A stretch of 33,826 nt of DNA, taken from the NCBI GenBank assembly GCA_947039525.1, contig CAMQZF010000007.1, forward strand, positions 1 through 33,826, in the 5' to 3' direction. Under the pieces are notes generated by a model, which had not been told where the DNA came from, ran no database searches, and was given only the letters and a program-made list of their open reading frames with translations. Below are positions 18,508 through 27,956 of the stretch, piece by piece. A program made the translations under genes and the position numbers. Origin of the DNA: an uncultured Photobacterium sp. GTDB taxonomy: Bacteria; Pseudomonadota; Gammaproteobacteria; Enterobacterales; Vibrionaceae. Position 1 is the first letter of the stretch, and every line of letters begins with the position of its first letter.

Positions 18508-19314
18508 TTAACCCAAAAACATTTTTGCACTGACCAATAATAAAAAGACAGCAAAAATTTTCTTTAATGTGGGAGTCGGTAAATTGGTCGCTAGTTTTGC
18601 ACCAAAACGGGTGGTAAAAATGGACGTAGAAACAATACCAATCAAAGCGGGTAAATAAATATAACCAATGCTCCATTGTGGCAAGTTTTGAGCTGTTGTC
18701 CCCGTTAAAATAAAACCAATCATGCCAAACAAGCCAATTAAAACACCACAAACCGATGCCGTTCCAATGGCTCGACGCATCTCAACACCACACCAACTGA
18801 GAAAGGTCACCGTTAAGGAACCACCAGCAATGCCAGCTAAGCTTGCAATTAATCCAATCACACCACCACTAAAGAAGCAGATGGTCGGTTTTGGCAATTG
18901 ACGATTCGTTGCCACCACTTTAATCGACAACAACATTTGCAATGCCAATAACAAGACAATTCCTGCAAAAATTTTAGGTAATAAACTGATTGGCACCCAC
19001 TCAGCAACCATACTCCCGCCTAATGCACCTAAAATAATGCCAGGAGCTAAAGGCTTGATGATCGAAAAATCAACATTACCTAATTTCATATGGTTGATTG
19101 AAGAAGAGCTGGCTGTTAATACAATAGTGGTTAACGAGGTCGCTAATGCAATGTGCATGACCAAATCAGGTGCAATTCCTGCGTGAGGCAATAACCAAGA
19201 TAAAGCAGGGACAACCACTAATCCCCCACCAATTCCCAACAAACCCGCTAATGTGCCGACAATACAACCCAATATTACACACATGCCAAACAACCACAGG
19301 GCATTCTCTACCAT
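18508..19314 (-). CDS. TSUP (TauE/SafE, DUF81) family permease
   Basis: Membrane permease of the TSUP family. Known members export sulfite, sulfoacetate or related organosulfur anions, but the substrate cannot be read from sequence. The N-terminal repeat has the family glycine-rich signature GTLAGLLGIGGGLVVVPAL (residues 20-38), and the second half repeats it (GLIASLAGIAGGSLTVTFLSW). About eight hydrophobic segments are present in 268 residues, a normal length. It starts 15 bases after the ptsP stop, so it is co-transcribed with ptsP, and lies upstream of lgt. No sulfur metabolism gene is nearby, so context does not indicate a substrate. Confidence 0.88.
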   Translation of the reverse strand: MVENALWLFGMCVILGCIVGTLAGLLGIGGGLVVVPALSWLLPHAGIAPDLVMHIALATSLTTIVLTASSSSINHMKLGNVDFSIIKPLAPGIILGALGGSMVAEWVPISLLPKIFAGIVLLLALQMLLSIKVVATNRQLPKPTICFFSGGVIGLIASLAGIAGGSLTVTFLSWCGVEMRRAIGTASVCGVLIGLFGMIGFILTGTTAQNLPQWSIGYIYLPALIGIVSTSIFTTRFGAKLATNLPTPTLKKIFAVFLLLVSAKMFLG

Positions 19315-19329
19315 AGCTCGCTTCTTCTG

Positions 19330-21585
19330 TTATTTTCCGGCTCGGATAAAACCACCCAAACCGCGATCTTCAATAAATTCAGTCATAATACGGCGCACAT
19401 CATCGGCTAATGGTAGCGACAATGCAACTTGTGCTAATGCTTCCATTTCATCAATGGCTACGTGACGTAAAATGTATTTAATTTTGGGTATATTGCACAA
19501 ATTCATACTCAATGTGCGATAACCCAAACCCACCAATAAAATAGCTCCCATAGGATCGCCGGCTAATTCGCCACAAATACTGATTGGAATACGCAATTTT
19601 TGGCAGTCTACCTGAATGTGTCTTAACGCATGCAAAACGGCGGGGTGAAATGCATCATAAACACCAGCCACTCGTGCATTATTTCGATCAACAGCCAATA
19701 AATATTGCGTTAAGTCATTACTGCCGACAGAAACAAAATCGACCTTATTTTGCAAATGCGATAATTGATACAACATGGATGGCACTTCAATCATGATACC
19801 TAAGCGAGGACGAGTCAGTGTATGTCCTTGTTGTAAGGCATATTGTGATATTTCTTGATACGCTCGATCAATCAAGTGTTTTGCTTCAACAAACTCGCTG
19901 ATATTCGAGATCATTGGTAATAAAATATCCAAATTATTTAAACCAATACTGGCTTTCAACATGGACCGAATTTGAATAAGAAAAATCTCAGGATGATCTA
20001 ATGTAAATCGAATACCTCGCCATCCTAAAAATGGATTATCTTCTTCAATCCGAAAATAAGGTAAGGGTTTATCACCACCAATATCCAAGGTTCTCATGAT
20101 CACACGTTTATCTTTATACGCTGATAGCACTTCTCGATATTGAATAATTTGTTCATCTTCGGATGGAAAACTGCTGTGCAATAAAAAAGGCACTTCGGTT
20201 CGATACAGTCCAATACCATCAATTCCTTGATGAGATAATAATTGGCTGTCGATGTTTAACCCTGCATTAACATGTACTTCAATGCGTTGATGATCTTCGG
20301 TATAGGTAATACGTGTGATGTCATCAGAGACAATTTTGGTGAGTTCATATTCTTCTTGTAATAAGCGTTGATATTCTTTCTTTACATGGCGATTGGGGCT
20401 CAAAATAATATCGCCTCGATACCCATCCACTATCACCCATTGGTCTTGAATTTTTTCCGGAGTAAAATCCACCCCCATTACAGCTGGTATTCCTAATGCA
20501 CGCGATAAAATAGCCGCATGAGAGTTTGCCGCTCCTTCTTGAGCGACAACCGCGCTCAATTGCGATCGCGGAATGCTAGCAATCATCGCCGTTGTTAATT
20601 CTCTTACGAATAAAACTCGCGGTTGATCCCACTGACAAATCGCTTTTTCGCTGTGCTGCAAAAAATACAATAAGCGCTGTCCAAGCTCTCGAATATCATG
20701 GGATCGCGCTTTCAAATACAAATCTGCCATTTGAGAAAAGCGTAAAGCGTAAGATTCAATGACCTGACGAACTGCCCATTCAGCCATATGCTGGGCATGA
20801 ATTTTGGATAATAAATCTTGCCGTAACATAGGATCATTCAGCAAGTGGCTGAATAAATCAAAAATGGCTAACGTTTCTTTGGTGAGATCAGGATCAAAAC
20901 GTGTTCGTACACGACGAAATTCATTATTTGCCGCATCAATGGCATTCAACAACCGTGATTCTTCTTGCGTACAATCCAAACAAGATGCGGGTAAGACCGT
21001 GTCCAAGCAAGGCTGTTCGTCATCCCACCATGCTTTTGCTATCGCAATACCGGAAGAGGCCGGAACCCCTGTAAAATGCATCCCTTGCTGATGTTCTATC
21101 CACATGCCTTGTGCTTTAGAATGCGCAAGTGTGGCACCAAGCTGAGCTGAAAGCGTAACAAGAAAAGATTCTTCGATTTCCGTGAATTCTCGTCGCTCTC
21201 GTTGCTGAATAACCAGAACGCCTAACAACTGGCGTTGATGAATGATGGGCGTGCCCAAAAAAGAACAAAACGCTTGCTCGCCTAATTCGGGTAATATTTT
21301 AAATTTTGGATGTAAATGAGCATCGGCGACGTTGATAGGCTCACAACGAACCCCCACCTGCCCAACTAAGCCTTCATCAAACCTCAACACAATCCTATGT
21401 TGAGGTTTAAGTAATCCTTTTGTTGCCATTAATACGTATTGCTGCCGCACGGGATCCGCAATGTACACTGAACAACACTCGACGTTCATCACTGTACATG
21501 TACTGCTAACCAGCTGATCCATGGCTTCAATCAAATTGTGTGTATTGGCAACTTTTTCAACAATATCCCTAAGTTGTGTCAGCAT
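19330..21585 (-). CDS. ptsP: Phosphoenolpyruvate-protein phosphotransferase PtsP (enzyme I-Ntr)
   Basis: First component of the nitrogen-related phosphotransferase system: it autophosphorylates from PEP and passes phosphate to NPr (PtsO). The GAF sensor domain covers about residues 1-165 (MLTQLRDIVEKV, FDEGLVGQVG). The PtsI-like domains follow, with the phosphorylated His at exactly residue 356 (GAANSHAAIL), as in E. coli. The PEP-binding barrel includes DGIGLYRTEVPF, LGWRGIRFTLD and VGSNDLTQYLLAVDR. The track starts at 21609, but ATG at 21585 matches the family start and has AAGG six bases upstream, giving 751 residues (E. coli 748). It lies 36 bases after rppH, the conserved rppH-ptsP pair. 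Confidence 0.96.
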   Translation of the reverse strand: MLTQLRDIVEKVANTHNLIEAMDQLVSSTCTVMNVECCSVYIADPVRQQYVLMATKGLLKPQHRIVLRFDEGLVGQVGVRCEPINVADAHLHPKFKILPELGEQAFCSFLGTPIIHQRQLLGVLVIQQRERREFTEIEESFLVTLSAQLGATLAHSKAQGMWIEHQQGMHFTGVPASSGIAIAKAWWDDEQPCLDTVLPASCLDCTQEESRLLNAIDAANNEFRRVRTRFDPDLTKETLAIFDLFSHLLNDPMLRQDLLSKIHAQHMAEWAVRQVIESYALRFSQMADLYLKARSHDIRELGQRLLYFLQHSEKAICQWDQPRVLFVRELTTAMIASIPRSQLSAVVAQEGAANSHAAILSRALGIPAVMGVDFTPEKIQDQWVIVDGYRGDIILSPNRHVKKEYQRLLQEEYELTKIVSDDITRITYTEDHQRIEVHVNAGLNIDSQLLSHQGIDGIGLYRTEVPFLLHSSFPSEDEQIIQYREVLSAYKDKRVIMRTLDIGGDKPLPYFRIEEDNPFLGWRGIRFTLDHPEIFLIQIRSMLKASIGLNNLDILLPMISNISEFVEAKHLIDRAYQEISQYALQQGHTLTRPRLGIMIEVPSMLYQLSHLQNKVDFVSVGSNDLTQYLLAVDRNNARVAGVYDAFHPAVLHALRHIQVDCQKLRIPISICGELAGDPMGAILLVGLGYRTLSMNLCNIPKIKYILRHVAIDEMEALAQVALSLPLADDVRRIMTEFIEDRGLGGFIRAGK

Positions 21586-21621
21586 ACCTTGCCTTGTTTC
21601 CTCATCCATGAAGAAGGATAG

Positions 21622-22149
21622 TTACCCTATCCGTTTAATTTTTCGTTTCCCCTTGACTCGTTCTCTTCGTTCTTTAAATGGCATCGCAACGGCAGAAAAC
21701 TCTTTTAATGCGCGTCGATAGACATCTCGTTTAAACGACACAACTTGTCGTACTGGATACCAATAACTTACCCAGCGCCAACCATCAAATTCGGGAATGG
21801 CTCCCCGCTTCATGTTTACCTTGGACTCATCACATTCCAAGCTCAGCAAAAACCATTTTTGTTTTTGCCCAATACAAACAGGTTTTGAATCCCACCGCAC
21901 AAGACGTTTCGGTAATTTATAACGCAGCCAATGACGACTGGATGCAATAATTCGTACGTCTTTTTTGGTTAATCCTACTTCTTCGTACAACTCTCGATAC
22001 AAGGCTTGTTCCGGTGTTTCACCTTCATCAATTCCGCCTTGAGGAAATTGCCACGAATGTTGTCCGTATCGTCGAGCCCAGAAGACTTGTCCTTGGCTAT
22101 TACAGATAACAATCCCAACATTAGGACGGTATCCATCGCCATCAATCAC
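21622..22149 (-). CDS. rppH: RNA pyrophosphohydrolase
   Basis: Nudix hydrolase that removes pyrophosphate from the 5' end of mRNA, triggering RNase E-dependent decay. The Nudix box is [22 protein letters not shown] (about residues 38-59). The flanks are RppH-specific: [35 protein letters not shown] and [14 protein letters not shown]. The start is GTG at 22149 with GAGG seven bases upstream; E. coli rppH also uses GTG. At 175 residues it is typical and ends in a very basic tail ([13 protein letters not shown]). It is first in the rppH-ptsP-TSUP-lgt run and divergent from mutH. Confidence 0.97.
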   Translation of the reverse strand: MIDGDGYRPNVGIVICNSQGQVFWARRYGQHSWQFPQGGIDEGETPEQALYRELYEEVGLTKKDVRIIASSRHWLRYKLPKRLVRWDSKPVCIGQKQKWFLLSLECDESKVNMKRGAIPEFDGWRWVSYWYPVRQVVSFKRDVYRRALKEFSAVAMPFKERRERVKGKRKIKRIG

Positions 22150-22169
22150 TGGACGACCTCAATCATTAA

Positions 22170-22175
22170 ATTATA
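22170..22175 (-). promoter_or_regulatory. Possible rppH -10 box
   Basis: A perfect TATAAT on the minus strand lies about 20 bases before the rppH GTG. The -35 region is weak (TATTTG at 17 bases), so the promoter call is tentative. Confidence 0.35.
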
Positions 22176-22397
22176 TTGGATCTGATTCTCCACAAATACG
22201 ACCTAAGGGTAAACAAGGATTCTTCTTAATCTCTATTTTTCTTATGTAATCTCAGGTTGATAAGGCTTTTTAAGTACAAAAGTCACAGAATACTCAAAAT
22301 ATTAACCAAAAATTTGATGGATTAGCCTCATACCTTGGTAGCAGGTTTTCCTTTTCTCTTTTCTGTCACTTTAAAAAACGAAATATTCGACGATTTT

Positions 22398-22406
22398 TGA
22401 TAAAAT
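22398..22406 (+). promoter_or_regulatory. Possible mutH extended -10 promoter
   Basis: TGATAAAAT is an extended -10 (TGn plus TAAAAT) with no recognisable -35. It lies about 32 bases before the mutH ATG. The remainder of the 288-base rppH-mutH gap shows no gene. Confidence 0.35.
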
Positions 22407-22437
22407 ATTCGGAACCTTTCTTTCAATTACTGATGCA

Positions 22438-23112
22438 ATGTCCCCTTTGGCCCCCACTTCTGAACAAGAATTATTAATCCGAGCACGCTTATTAGCTGGC
22501 CAATCTCTTGGTGAACTCGCTGCACAAGCAAGTCGTACCGTACCTCAAGATCTTAAGCGAGATAAAGGCTGGGTTGGGCAACTGATTGAGTGGCATTTAG
22601 GAGCAAGCGCTGGCAGTAAACCCGTGCCTGATTTTGAACATTTGGGTATTGAATTAAAAACCATTCCGATCAGCCACCAAGGAACACCTTTAGAAAGCAC
22701 CTTTGTGTGTGTTGCTCCCTTAATTGGTTTACATGGACTTCAATGGCAACAGAGTCATATTTGCCACAAATTAAAAAAGGTTTTATGGGTTCCCGTTGAA
22801 GGCGAACGTGATATCCCTCTAGCCGAGCGGTGTATTGGTAATCCGCTACTCTGGACTCCCTCTGAAATAGAAGAACAACAACTCCGTCATGACTGGGAAG
22901 AGTTAATGGATCTGATCGTATTGGGTCATATTGAACAGATCACAGCTCGCTATGGTGAAGTCTTACAACTCAGACCAAAAGGGATGAATGGCCAAGCATT
23001 AACAGATGCCTATGGTCCAAATGGTAGTCGTATTCGAACACGCCCAAGAGGTTTTTATCTGAAAAAGCATTTCACTCAAGCTTTATTGAATGCTTATTTT
23101 CAAACTAACTAG
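22438..23112 (+). CDS. mutH: DNA mismatch repair endonuclease MutH
   Basis: Methyl-directed nicking endonuclease that cuts the unmethylated strand at hemimethylated GATC after activation by MutS and MutL. The PD-(D/E)XK-type active site is intact: D65 in PVPDFEHLG and E72/K74 in GIELKTIPI, matching D70, E77 and K79 of E. coli. The C-terminal region includes [30 protein letters not shown], typical of the family. Length 224 is normal. ATG at 22438 has no convincing Shine-Dalgarno sequence, so translation may be weak. The gene stands alone and converges on lysS. Its presence implies Dam methylation in this organism, consistent with gammaproteobacteria. Confidence 0.96.
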   Translation: MSPLAPTSEQELLIRARLLAGQSLGELAAQASRTVPQDLKRDKGWVGQLIEWHLGASAGSKPVPDFEHLGIELKTIPISHQGTPLESTFVCVAPLIGLHGLQWQQSHICHKLKKVLWVPVEGERDIPLAERCIGNPLLWTPSEIEEQQLRHDWEELMDLIVLGHIEQITARYGEVLQLRPKGMNGQALTDAYGPNGSRIRTRPRGFYLKKHFTQALLNAYFQTN

Positions 23113-23193
23113 CCAGATTGAAAATAACAAACATCATTGATAGACAAATAACGGCATTGTTTTCATATCAAAATTTTCGCTATAGCCAAGCCA

Positions 23194-23221
23194 TAAAAAA
23201 AGCCACTCAAAAGAGTGACTT
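23194..23221 (-). terminator. Intrinsic terminator after lysS
   Basis: On the minus strand AAGTCACTC, loop TTTT and GAGTGGCTT (one G-U pair) are followed by a run of T. It lies 25 bases past the lysS stop. The plus-strand orientation lacks a T-run, so mutH has no clear intrinsic terminator. Confidence 0.85.
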
Positions 23222-23246
23222 CAGCATTTTAGAAACAAAATCGAAA

Positions 23247-24755
23247 TTAATCGTTGTTCACTGGACGCAATGCAGGGAATAGGATTACGTCACGGATTGT
23301 GTGACTGTTCGTGAATAACATCACTAAACGGTCGATACCGATACCTTGACCCGCTGTTGGTGGCAAGCCGTGCTCTAGTGCTGTGATGTAATCAGCATCG
23401 TAGAACATAGCTTCGTCATCACCTGCGTCTTTCGCATCAACTTGTGCTTTGAAGCGTTGATCTTGGTCTTCTGCGTCATTCAACTCAGAGAAACCATTCG
23501 CCACTTCACGACCACCGATGAAGAATTCAAAACGGTCCGTGATGAAATCGTTATCATCGCTGCGACGTGCCAATGGAGAGATATCCGCTGGGTATTCAGT
23601 GATGAAGGTTGGTTGCATCAACTTAGATTCAGCCGTTTCACCAAAGATTTCTTCTAGTAGCTGACCACAAGTCCAGAATTTCTCAACGTAGATACCAAGA
23701 CCACGTGCGATGTCTGCCATGTGCTCACGATCTTTCACTTCATTGTAAGTCAATGCTTGAATAGCAACATTGTCTGGATTGTAGTGTTTGATTGCATTCA
23801 GCATGCTCATGCGAGTGTAAGGACCTGCGAAATCAACAGTATGCTCACCGTACGGCAATTGTGGTGAACCACAAAGATCCGTCGCAATCGAACTTAGCAT
23901 TTCTTCGGTTAAATCCATCAAATCATGGTAATCCGCGTACGCCATGTAGAATTCCATCATGGTGAACTCAGGATTGTGACGAGGAGATAAACCTTCGTTA
24001 CGGAAGTTACGGTTAATTTCGAATACACGCTCAAAACCACCCACAACCAAACGCTTCAAGTAAAGCTCTGGTGCAATACGTAGGTACATAGGCATGTCTA
24101 ACGCATTGTGGTGAGTGATGAATGGACGAGCTGACGCGCCACCAGGGATGCTGTGCATCATTGGGGTTTCAACTTCCATGAAACCTTTTGTAATCATGAA
24201 CTGACGAATCGCCGCAACCACTTTAGAACGCATCACCATGGTATTACGAGAGGTTTCGTTCACGATCAAATCAACGTAACGTTGACGGTAACGCATTTCT
24301 TGGTCAGCTAAGCCATGGAATTTTTCAGGCAATGGACGAAGTGCTTTTGTTAGCAACTCGTATTGATCCATGTTTACGTAAAGATCGCCTTGATTTGACT
24401 TATGAAGCGCACCTTTAACACCGATGATGTCACCGATGTCTAGACCAGCGTATTGATCTTTCAGTGCTTGCTGTACTTCTTTTGATGCGTACGCTTGAAT
24501 ACGACCAGATACGTCTTGAATAGCAAGGAATGGACCACGTTTCGCCATTACACGACCCGCGATAGCAACAACAATGTTGTCAGCTTCCAATTCTTCTTTG
24601 CTTTTCTCACCAAATTTGGCGTTCAGATCAGCGGCTAGGCTGTCACGACGGAAATCATTTGGGTGACCATTTGCTTTACCATTCTTGCGAATTAACTCAA
24701 GTTTTGCACGGCGTTCAGCAATCAGTTTGTTTTCATCTTGTAGTTGTTCAGTCAT
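23247..24755 (-). CDS. lysS: Lysyl-tRNA synthetase, class II
   Basis: Class II synthetase charging tRNA-Lys. The N-terminal OB-fold anticodon-binding domain is at about residues 60-150 ([27 protein letters not shown]). Class II motif 2 is [20 protein letters not shown] and motif 3 is [15 protein letters not shown] near the C-terminus. Length 502 compares with 505 in E. coli. ATG at 24755 has TAGGGG upstream. It lies 32 bases after prfB, so prfB-lysS forms the same operon known in E. coli, and it ends at an intrinsic terminator. No second lysyl synthetase is in the window. Confidence 0.97.
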   Translation of the reverse strand: MTEQLQDENKLIAERRAKLELIRKNGKANGHPNDFRRDSLAADLNAKFGEKSKEELEADNIVVAIAGRVMAKRGPFLAIQDVSGRIQAYASKEVQQALKDQYAGLDIGDIIGVKGALHKSNQGDLYVNMDQYELLTKALRPLPEKFHGLADQEMRYRQRYVDLIVNETSRNTMVMRSKVVAAIRQFMITKGFMEVETPMMHSIPGGASARPFITHHNALDMPMYLRIAPELYLKRLVVGGFERVFEINRNFRNEGLSPRHNPEFTMMEFYMAYADYHDLMDLTEEMLSSIATDLCGSPQLPYGEHTVDFAGPYTRMSMLNAIKHYNPDNVAIQALTYNEVKDREHMADIARGLGIYVEKFWTCGQLLEEIFGETAESKLMQPTFITEYPADISPLARRSDDNDFITDRFEFFIGGREVANGFSELNDAEDQDQRFKAQVDAKDAGDDEAMFYDADYITALEHGLPPTAGQGIGIDRLVMLFTNSHTIRDVILFPALRPVNND

Positions 24756-24787
24756 GGGTTACCCCTAATAATTTGACCTGAAAGCGG

Positions 24788-25886
24788 TTAGAGACCGGAT
24801 TTTAGGCTTGCTTCAATAAAACGATCTAAATCGCCGTCGAGTACTGCTTGAGTGTTTCGATTTTCCACTCCAGTACGTAAATCTTTAATGCGTGAATCGT
24901 CCAATACGTAAGAACGAATTTGGCTGCCCCAACCGATGTCTGATTTGGCATCTTCGCTGGCTTGTTTCACGGCATTTTGTTCGTGCATTGCCAATTCGAA
25001 CAGTTTTGCTTTCAACTGTTTCATGGCTTGATCTTTGTTCTTATGCTGAGAACGATCGTTCTGACATTGCACCACAGTGTTAGTTGGCAAGTGCGTAATA
25101 CGTACCGCGGATTCTGTGGTGTTTACGTGCTGACCGCCCGCACCAGATGCACGATATACATCAATACGTAATTCAGCAGGATTGATATCAATCGCGATGT
25201 TGTCGTCCACTTCTGGGTAAATAAACGCAGAAGCAAAAGACGTATGGCGACGGCCGCCTGAATCAAATGGCGATTTACGAACCAAACGGTGTACGCCAGT
25301 TTCTGTGCGTAACCAACCGAAGGCATATTCACCACTGACACGAATGGTGGCTGATTTTAAACCCGCAACATCGCCTGCAGAAACTTCAATCACTTCGGCT
25401 TTAAAGCCTTTGGCTTCCGCCCAACGTAGGTACATACGCAATAACATGGATGTCCAGTCTTGTGCTTCTGTACCACCGGAGCCAGCTTGTAAATCTAAGT
25501 AACAATCAGAGCTGTCATGATCGCCGGAGAACATACGACGAAACTCAAGTTTCGCCAATTTGACTTCCAATTCGTCCAATTCTGGACCAATTTCATCAAA
25601 CGTTTCTTGATCGCTCTCTTCAACGGCAAGCTCTAACAGACCTTCCACGTCTTCAATACCTTGATCCATCAGATCAATGGTTTCGACTACGGCTTCAAGT
25701 GCCGCACGTTCTTTACCCAATGCTTGAGCGCGCTCAGGCTCACTCCAAACATCCGGTTGTTCTAATTCTGCATTGACTTCTTCAAGACGTTCTTTCTTGC
25801 TATCGTAGTCAAAGATACCCCCTAAGGATATTGGTGCGTTGCAGCAAATCCTCTAGGTGATTTTTTATCGGATTAATTTCAAACAT
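24788..25886 (-). CDS. prfB: Peptide chain release factor 2 with programmed +1 frameshift
   Basis: Release factor recognising UGA and UAA. The ORF track shows only the downstream 310 codons, but the gene begins at ATG 25886 ([20 protein letters not shown]), runs 25 codons to CTT at 25812-25814, meets in-frame TGA (25809-25811), and continues after a +1 shift from GAC at 25810. The joined protein is 365 residues, identical in length to E. coli RF2. The shift site AGGGGGTATCTTTGAC is the E. coli sequence, including the internal Shine-Dalgarno stimulator. SPF (205-207), which reads the stop codon, and GGQ (250-252) are intact. Residue 246 is Ala, where E. coli K-12 has Thr. Co-transcribed with lysS downstream. 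It is not a pseudogene. Confidence 0.97.
25807..25824 (-). promoter_or_regulatory. prfB autoregulatory frameshift signal
   Basis: AGGGGGTATCTTTGAC on the minus strand contains the internal Shine-Dalgarno AGGGGG, the slippery CTT and the slowly decoded TGA-C. When RF2 is scarce, ribosomes slip +1 and make more RF2. This is established biology for the motif, and the match is exact. Confidence 0.95.
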
Positions 25887-26103
25887 GGTCACACTTTCTC
25901 GTCATTGGGGACGTAACCGCAAGATTCTATCGAATTGTCGCTAGAATATATAGGGCTGCATCAATGGTATCGTGGATTTTTATACTTAAAAATGTCACCG
26001 AATCCCCCGATTTTGTCAGCCATTTCATTCAAAATTGATTGATAACCAATCATTATTACGAGATTTTTTCGAACTGAATCTCATATATGTCTGTTTTGGT
26101 ATA

Positions 26104-27828
26104 TCACTTCGCAACTAAATGCTCAACCAACAATTGTAGGTTACGTTGACCACGATATTCATTTATATCCAAACGATATACCAATTGAACGATTTGAACG
26201 GATGAATCGGGCCATTGACGTAAATCAACATTAAATGCAATCGCATCGATAACACCGCCGCCATTAATCGGTTCAACCCACATTTTTAAATGCTTTTCCG
26301 CCACCAGCTTTTGACGCAATAAACGAAATTCGCCGTCAAATGATGGTTCTGGAAATTGTTGCCCCCACGGACCCGCCGATCTCAATAACTCAGCGGTTTC
26401 TAACGAAAAAGATTCGCTTAACAATTCACCATCAGTGAGTAATAACCCAGTTAATGCATCTTCATCCAACTCGTTGCGTACTGCAAGGTCAAAACACTGG
26501 CAAAACTCATCAAACTTAGCTTCCAGTATTGTTAGCCCTGCTGCCATCGCATGGCCACCAAAGGTTAAAATGAGACCAGGGTTTTGCGTATCAATGCGCT
26601 CTAAAACATCACGCATATGTAAACTAGGAATGGAACGGCATGATCCTTTGATCTTTCCTTCACCTGCGCTCGCAAACGCAATCACAGGGCGATGATAAAG
26701 ATCTTTCATTCGAGAAGCTAAAATACCAATGACACCTTGATGCCAATCATGCTGAAATAACACCAAACCATAAGGCAATTCACTGGCTTTCAAGCTTAAG
26801 CGCTCGCAAATACTCAAAGCCTCTTCTTTCATGCCTTGCTCAATGCCTTTGCGACTTTGATTTAAACCGTCCAGCTCCACTGCCATTTGACGCGCAAGCG
26901 CTAAATCATCACATAATAATAATTCAACACCGTATGACATATCATCCAAGCGCCCAGCCGCATTAATTCTAGGACCCAAAGCAAACCCGAGATCCGTGCT
27001 TACGAGTGTCGTGCGATCACGGTTTGCCACCTCAATCAAAGCTTGAATGCCTGGACGACACTTACCAGCACGAATACGCAGTAAACCTTGATGAACAAGA
27101 ATACGATTATTACCGTCCAATGCCACCACATCGGCAACCGTACCCAACGCGACCAAATCCAGTAATTCTGCCAAATTAGGCACTGGAATGGCTTTCGTAT
27201 CAAACCAATCGGTTTCTCGTAAATGGGAGCGTAATGCCAACATGACATAAAAAATCACGCCCACACCACACAAAGATTTTGAGGGAAAATCGCACTCGGC
27301 TAAATTGGGATTTACCATCGCATCAGCGTCGGGCAAGCTATGTCCCGGTAAATGGTGATCGGTCACAACCACGGTAATACCCAATTCTTTGGCCGCTAAC
27401 ACCCCTTCAATCGAAGAAACACCGTTATCAACCGTGAGAATTAACTCGGCCCCTTTTGCTTTTGCTTGTGTCACTACATCAGGGCTTAATCCATAGCCAT
27501 CTTCAAATCGATTGGGAACCAAATAATCCACATTGCTATGCCCAAGCGATCTTAACGCCAACACCGCTAATGCTGAACTTGTTGCTCCGTCCGCATCAAA
27601 ATCACCGACGACAATAATTCGACGATTGTCTTTTAAAGCTTGAACCAGCGTTTCAATCGCTTGGGGCATTCCGTGTAAATCTTGATAGGTTAATAACCCT
27701 TTTAAGCCGCGCTCTAAATCCGCTTCAGAGTGAATACCGCGACTGGCATAAATGCGTTGTAATAACTCAGGGGTTTGGGACGAGAATCCAGAAGTATCCG
27801 CAAGGGGACGACGTTTAATTTCGATCAT
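26104..27828 (-). CDS. recJ: Single-stranded-DNA-specific exonuclease RecJ
   Basis: 5'-to-3' exonuclease on single-stranded DNA, acting in RecF-pathway recombination and mismatch repair excision. The DHH phosphoesterase motifs are present: VVGDFDADGATSSALAV (about residues 75-91), LTVDNGVSS and VTDHHLPGHSLPDADAMVNP. The DHHA1 part contains FGGHAMAAGLTI, and a C-terminal OB-fold region follows (VQLVYRLDINEYRGQRNLQL). Length 574 matches E. coli (577). ATG at 27828 follows AAGAG. It sits between dsbC and prfB, the order known in E. coli. A terminator lies in the dsbC-recJ gap. The 217 bases from recJ to prfB are AT-rich with no gene or clear promoter. Confidence 0.97.
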   Translation of the reverse strand: MIEIKRRPLADTSGFSSQTPELLQRIYASRGIHSEADLERGLKGLLTYQDLHGMPQAIETLVQALKDNRRIIVVGDFDADGATSSALAVLALRSLGHSNVDYLVPNRFEDGYGLSPDVVTQAKAKGAELILTVDNGVSSIEGVLAAKELGITVVVTDHHLPGHSLPDADAMVNPNLAECDFPSKSLCGVGVIFYVMLALRSHLRETDWFDTKAIPVPNLAELLDLVALGTVADVVALDGNNRILVHQGLLRIRAGKCRPGIQALIEVANRDRTTLVSTDLGFALGPRINAAGRLDDMSYGVELLLCDDLALARQMAVELDGLNQSRKGIEQGMKEEALSICERLSLKASELPYGLVLFQHDWHQGVIGILASRMKDLYHRPVIAFASAGEGKIKGSCRSIPSLHMRDVLERIDTQNPGLILTFGGHAMAAGLTILEAKFDEFCQCFDLAVRNELDEDALTGLLLTDGELLSESFSLETAELLRSAGPWGQQFPEPSFDGEFRLLRQKLVAEKHLKMWVEPINGGGVIDAIAFNVDLRQWPDSSVQIVQLVYRLDINEYRGQRNLQLLVEHLVAK

Positions 27829-27892
27829 AAGGCGACTCTTTTTATTATTTGAAGGCCTTTTACATTGTAATGACTCATTAAATTAAGAACAT

Positions 27893-27925
27893 AAAAAAAG
27901 CCCAATAATTGATATTAGGCTTTTT
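27893..27925 (-). terminator. Intrinsic terminator between dsbC and recJ
   Basis: On the minus strand AAAAAGCCTAATA, loop TCAAT and TATTGGGCTTTTT (one G-U pair) form a 13-bp stem ending in seven T. It lies about 30 bases past the dsbC stop and 65 bases before recJ. Confidence 0.85.
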
Positions 27926-27956
27926 AAATCATGAAATAAAATTATTGAACACGATA

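Noticed and set aside
24788-25720. prfB read as a truncated gene or pseudogene
   Set aside because: The upstream 25 codons and exact +1 frameshift site restore a 365-residue RF2.
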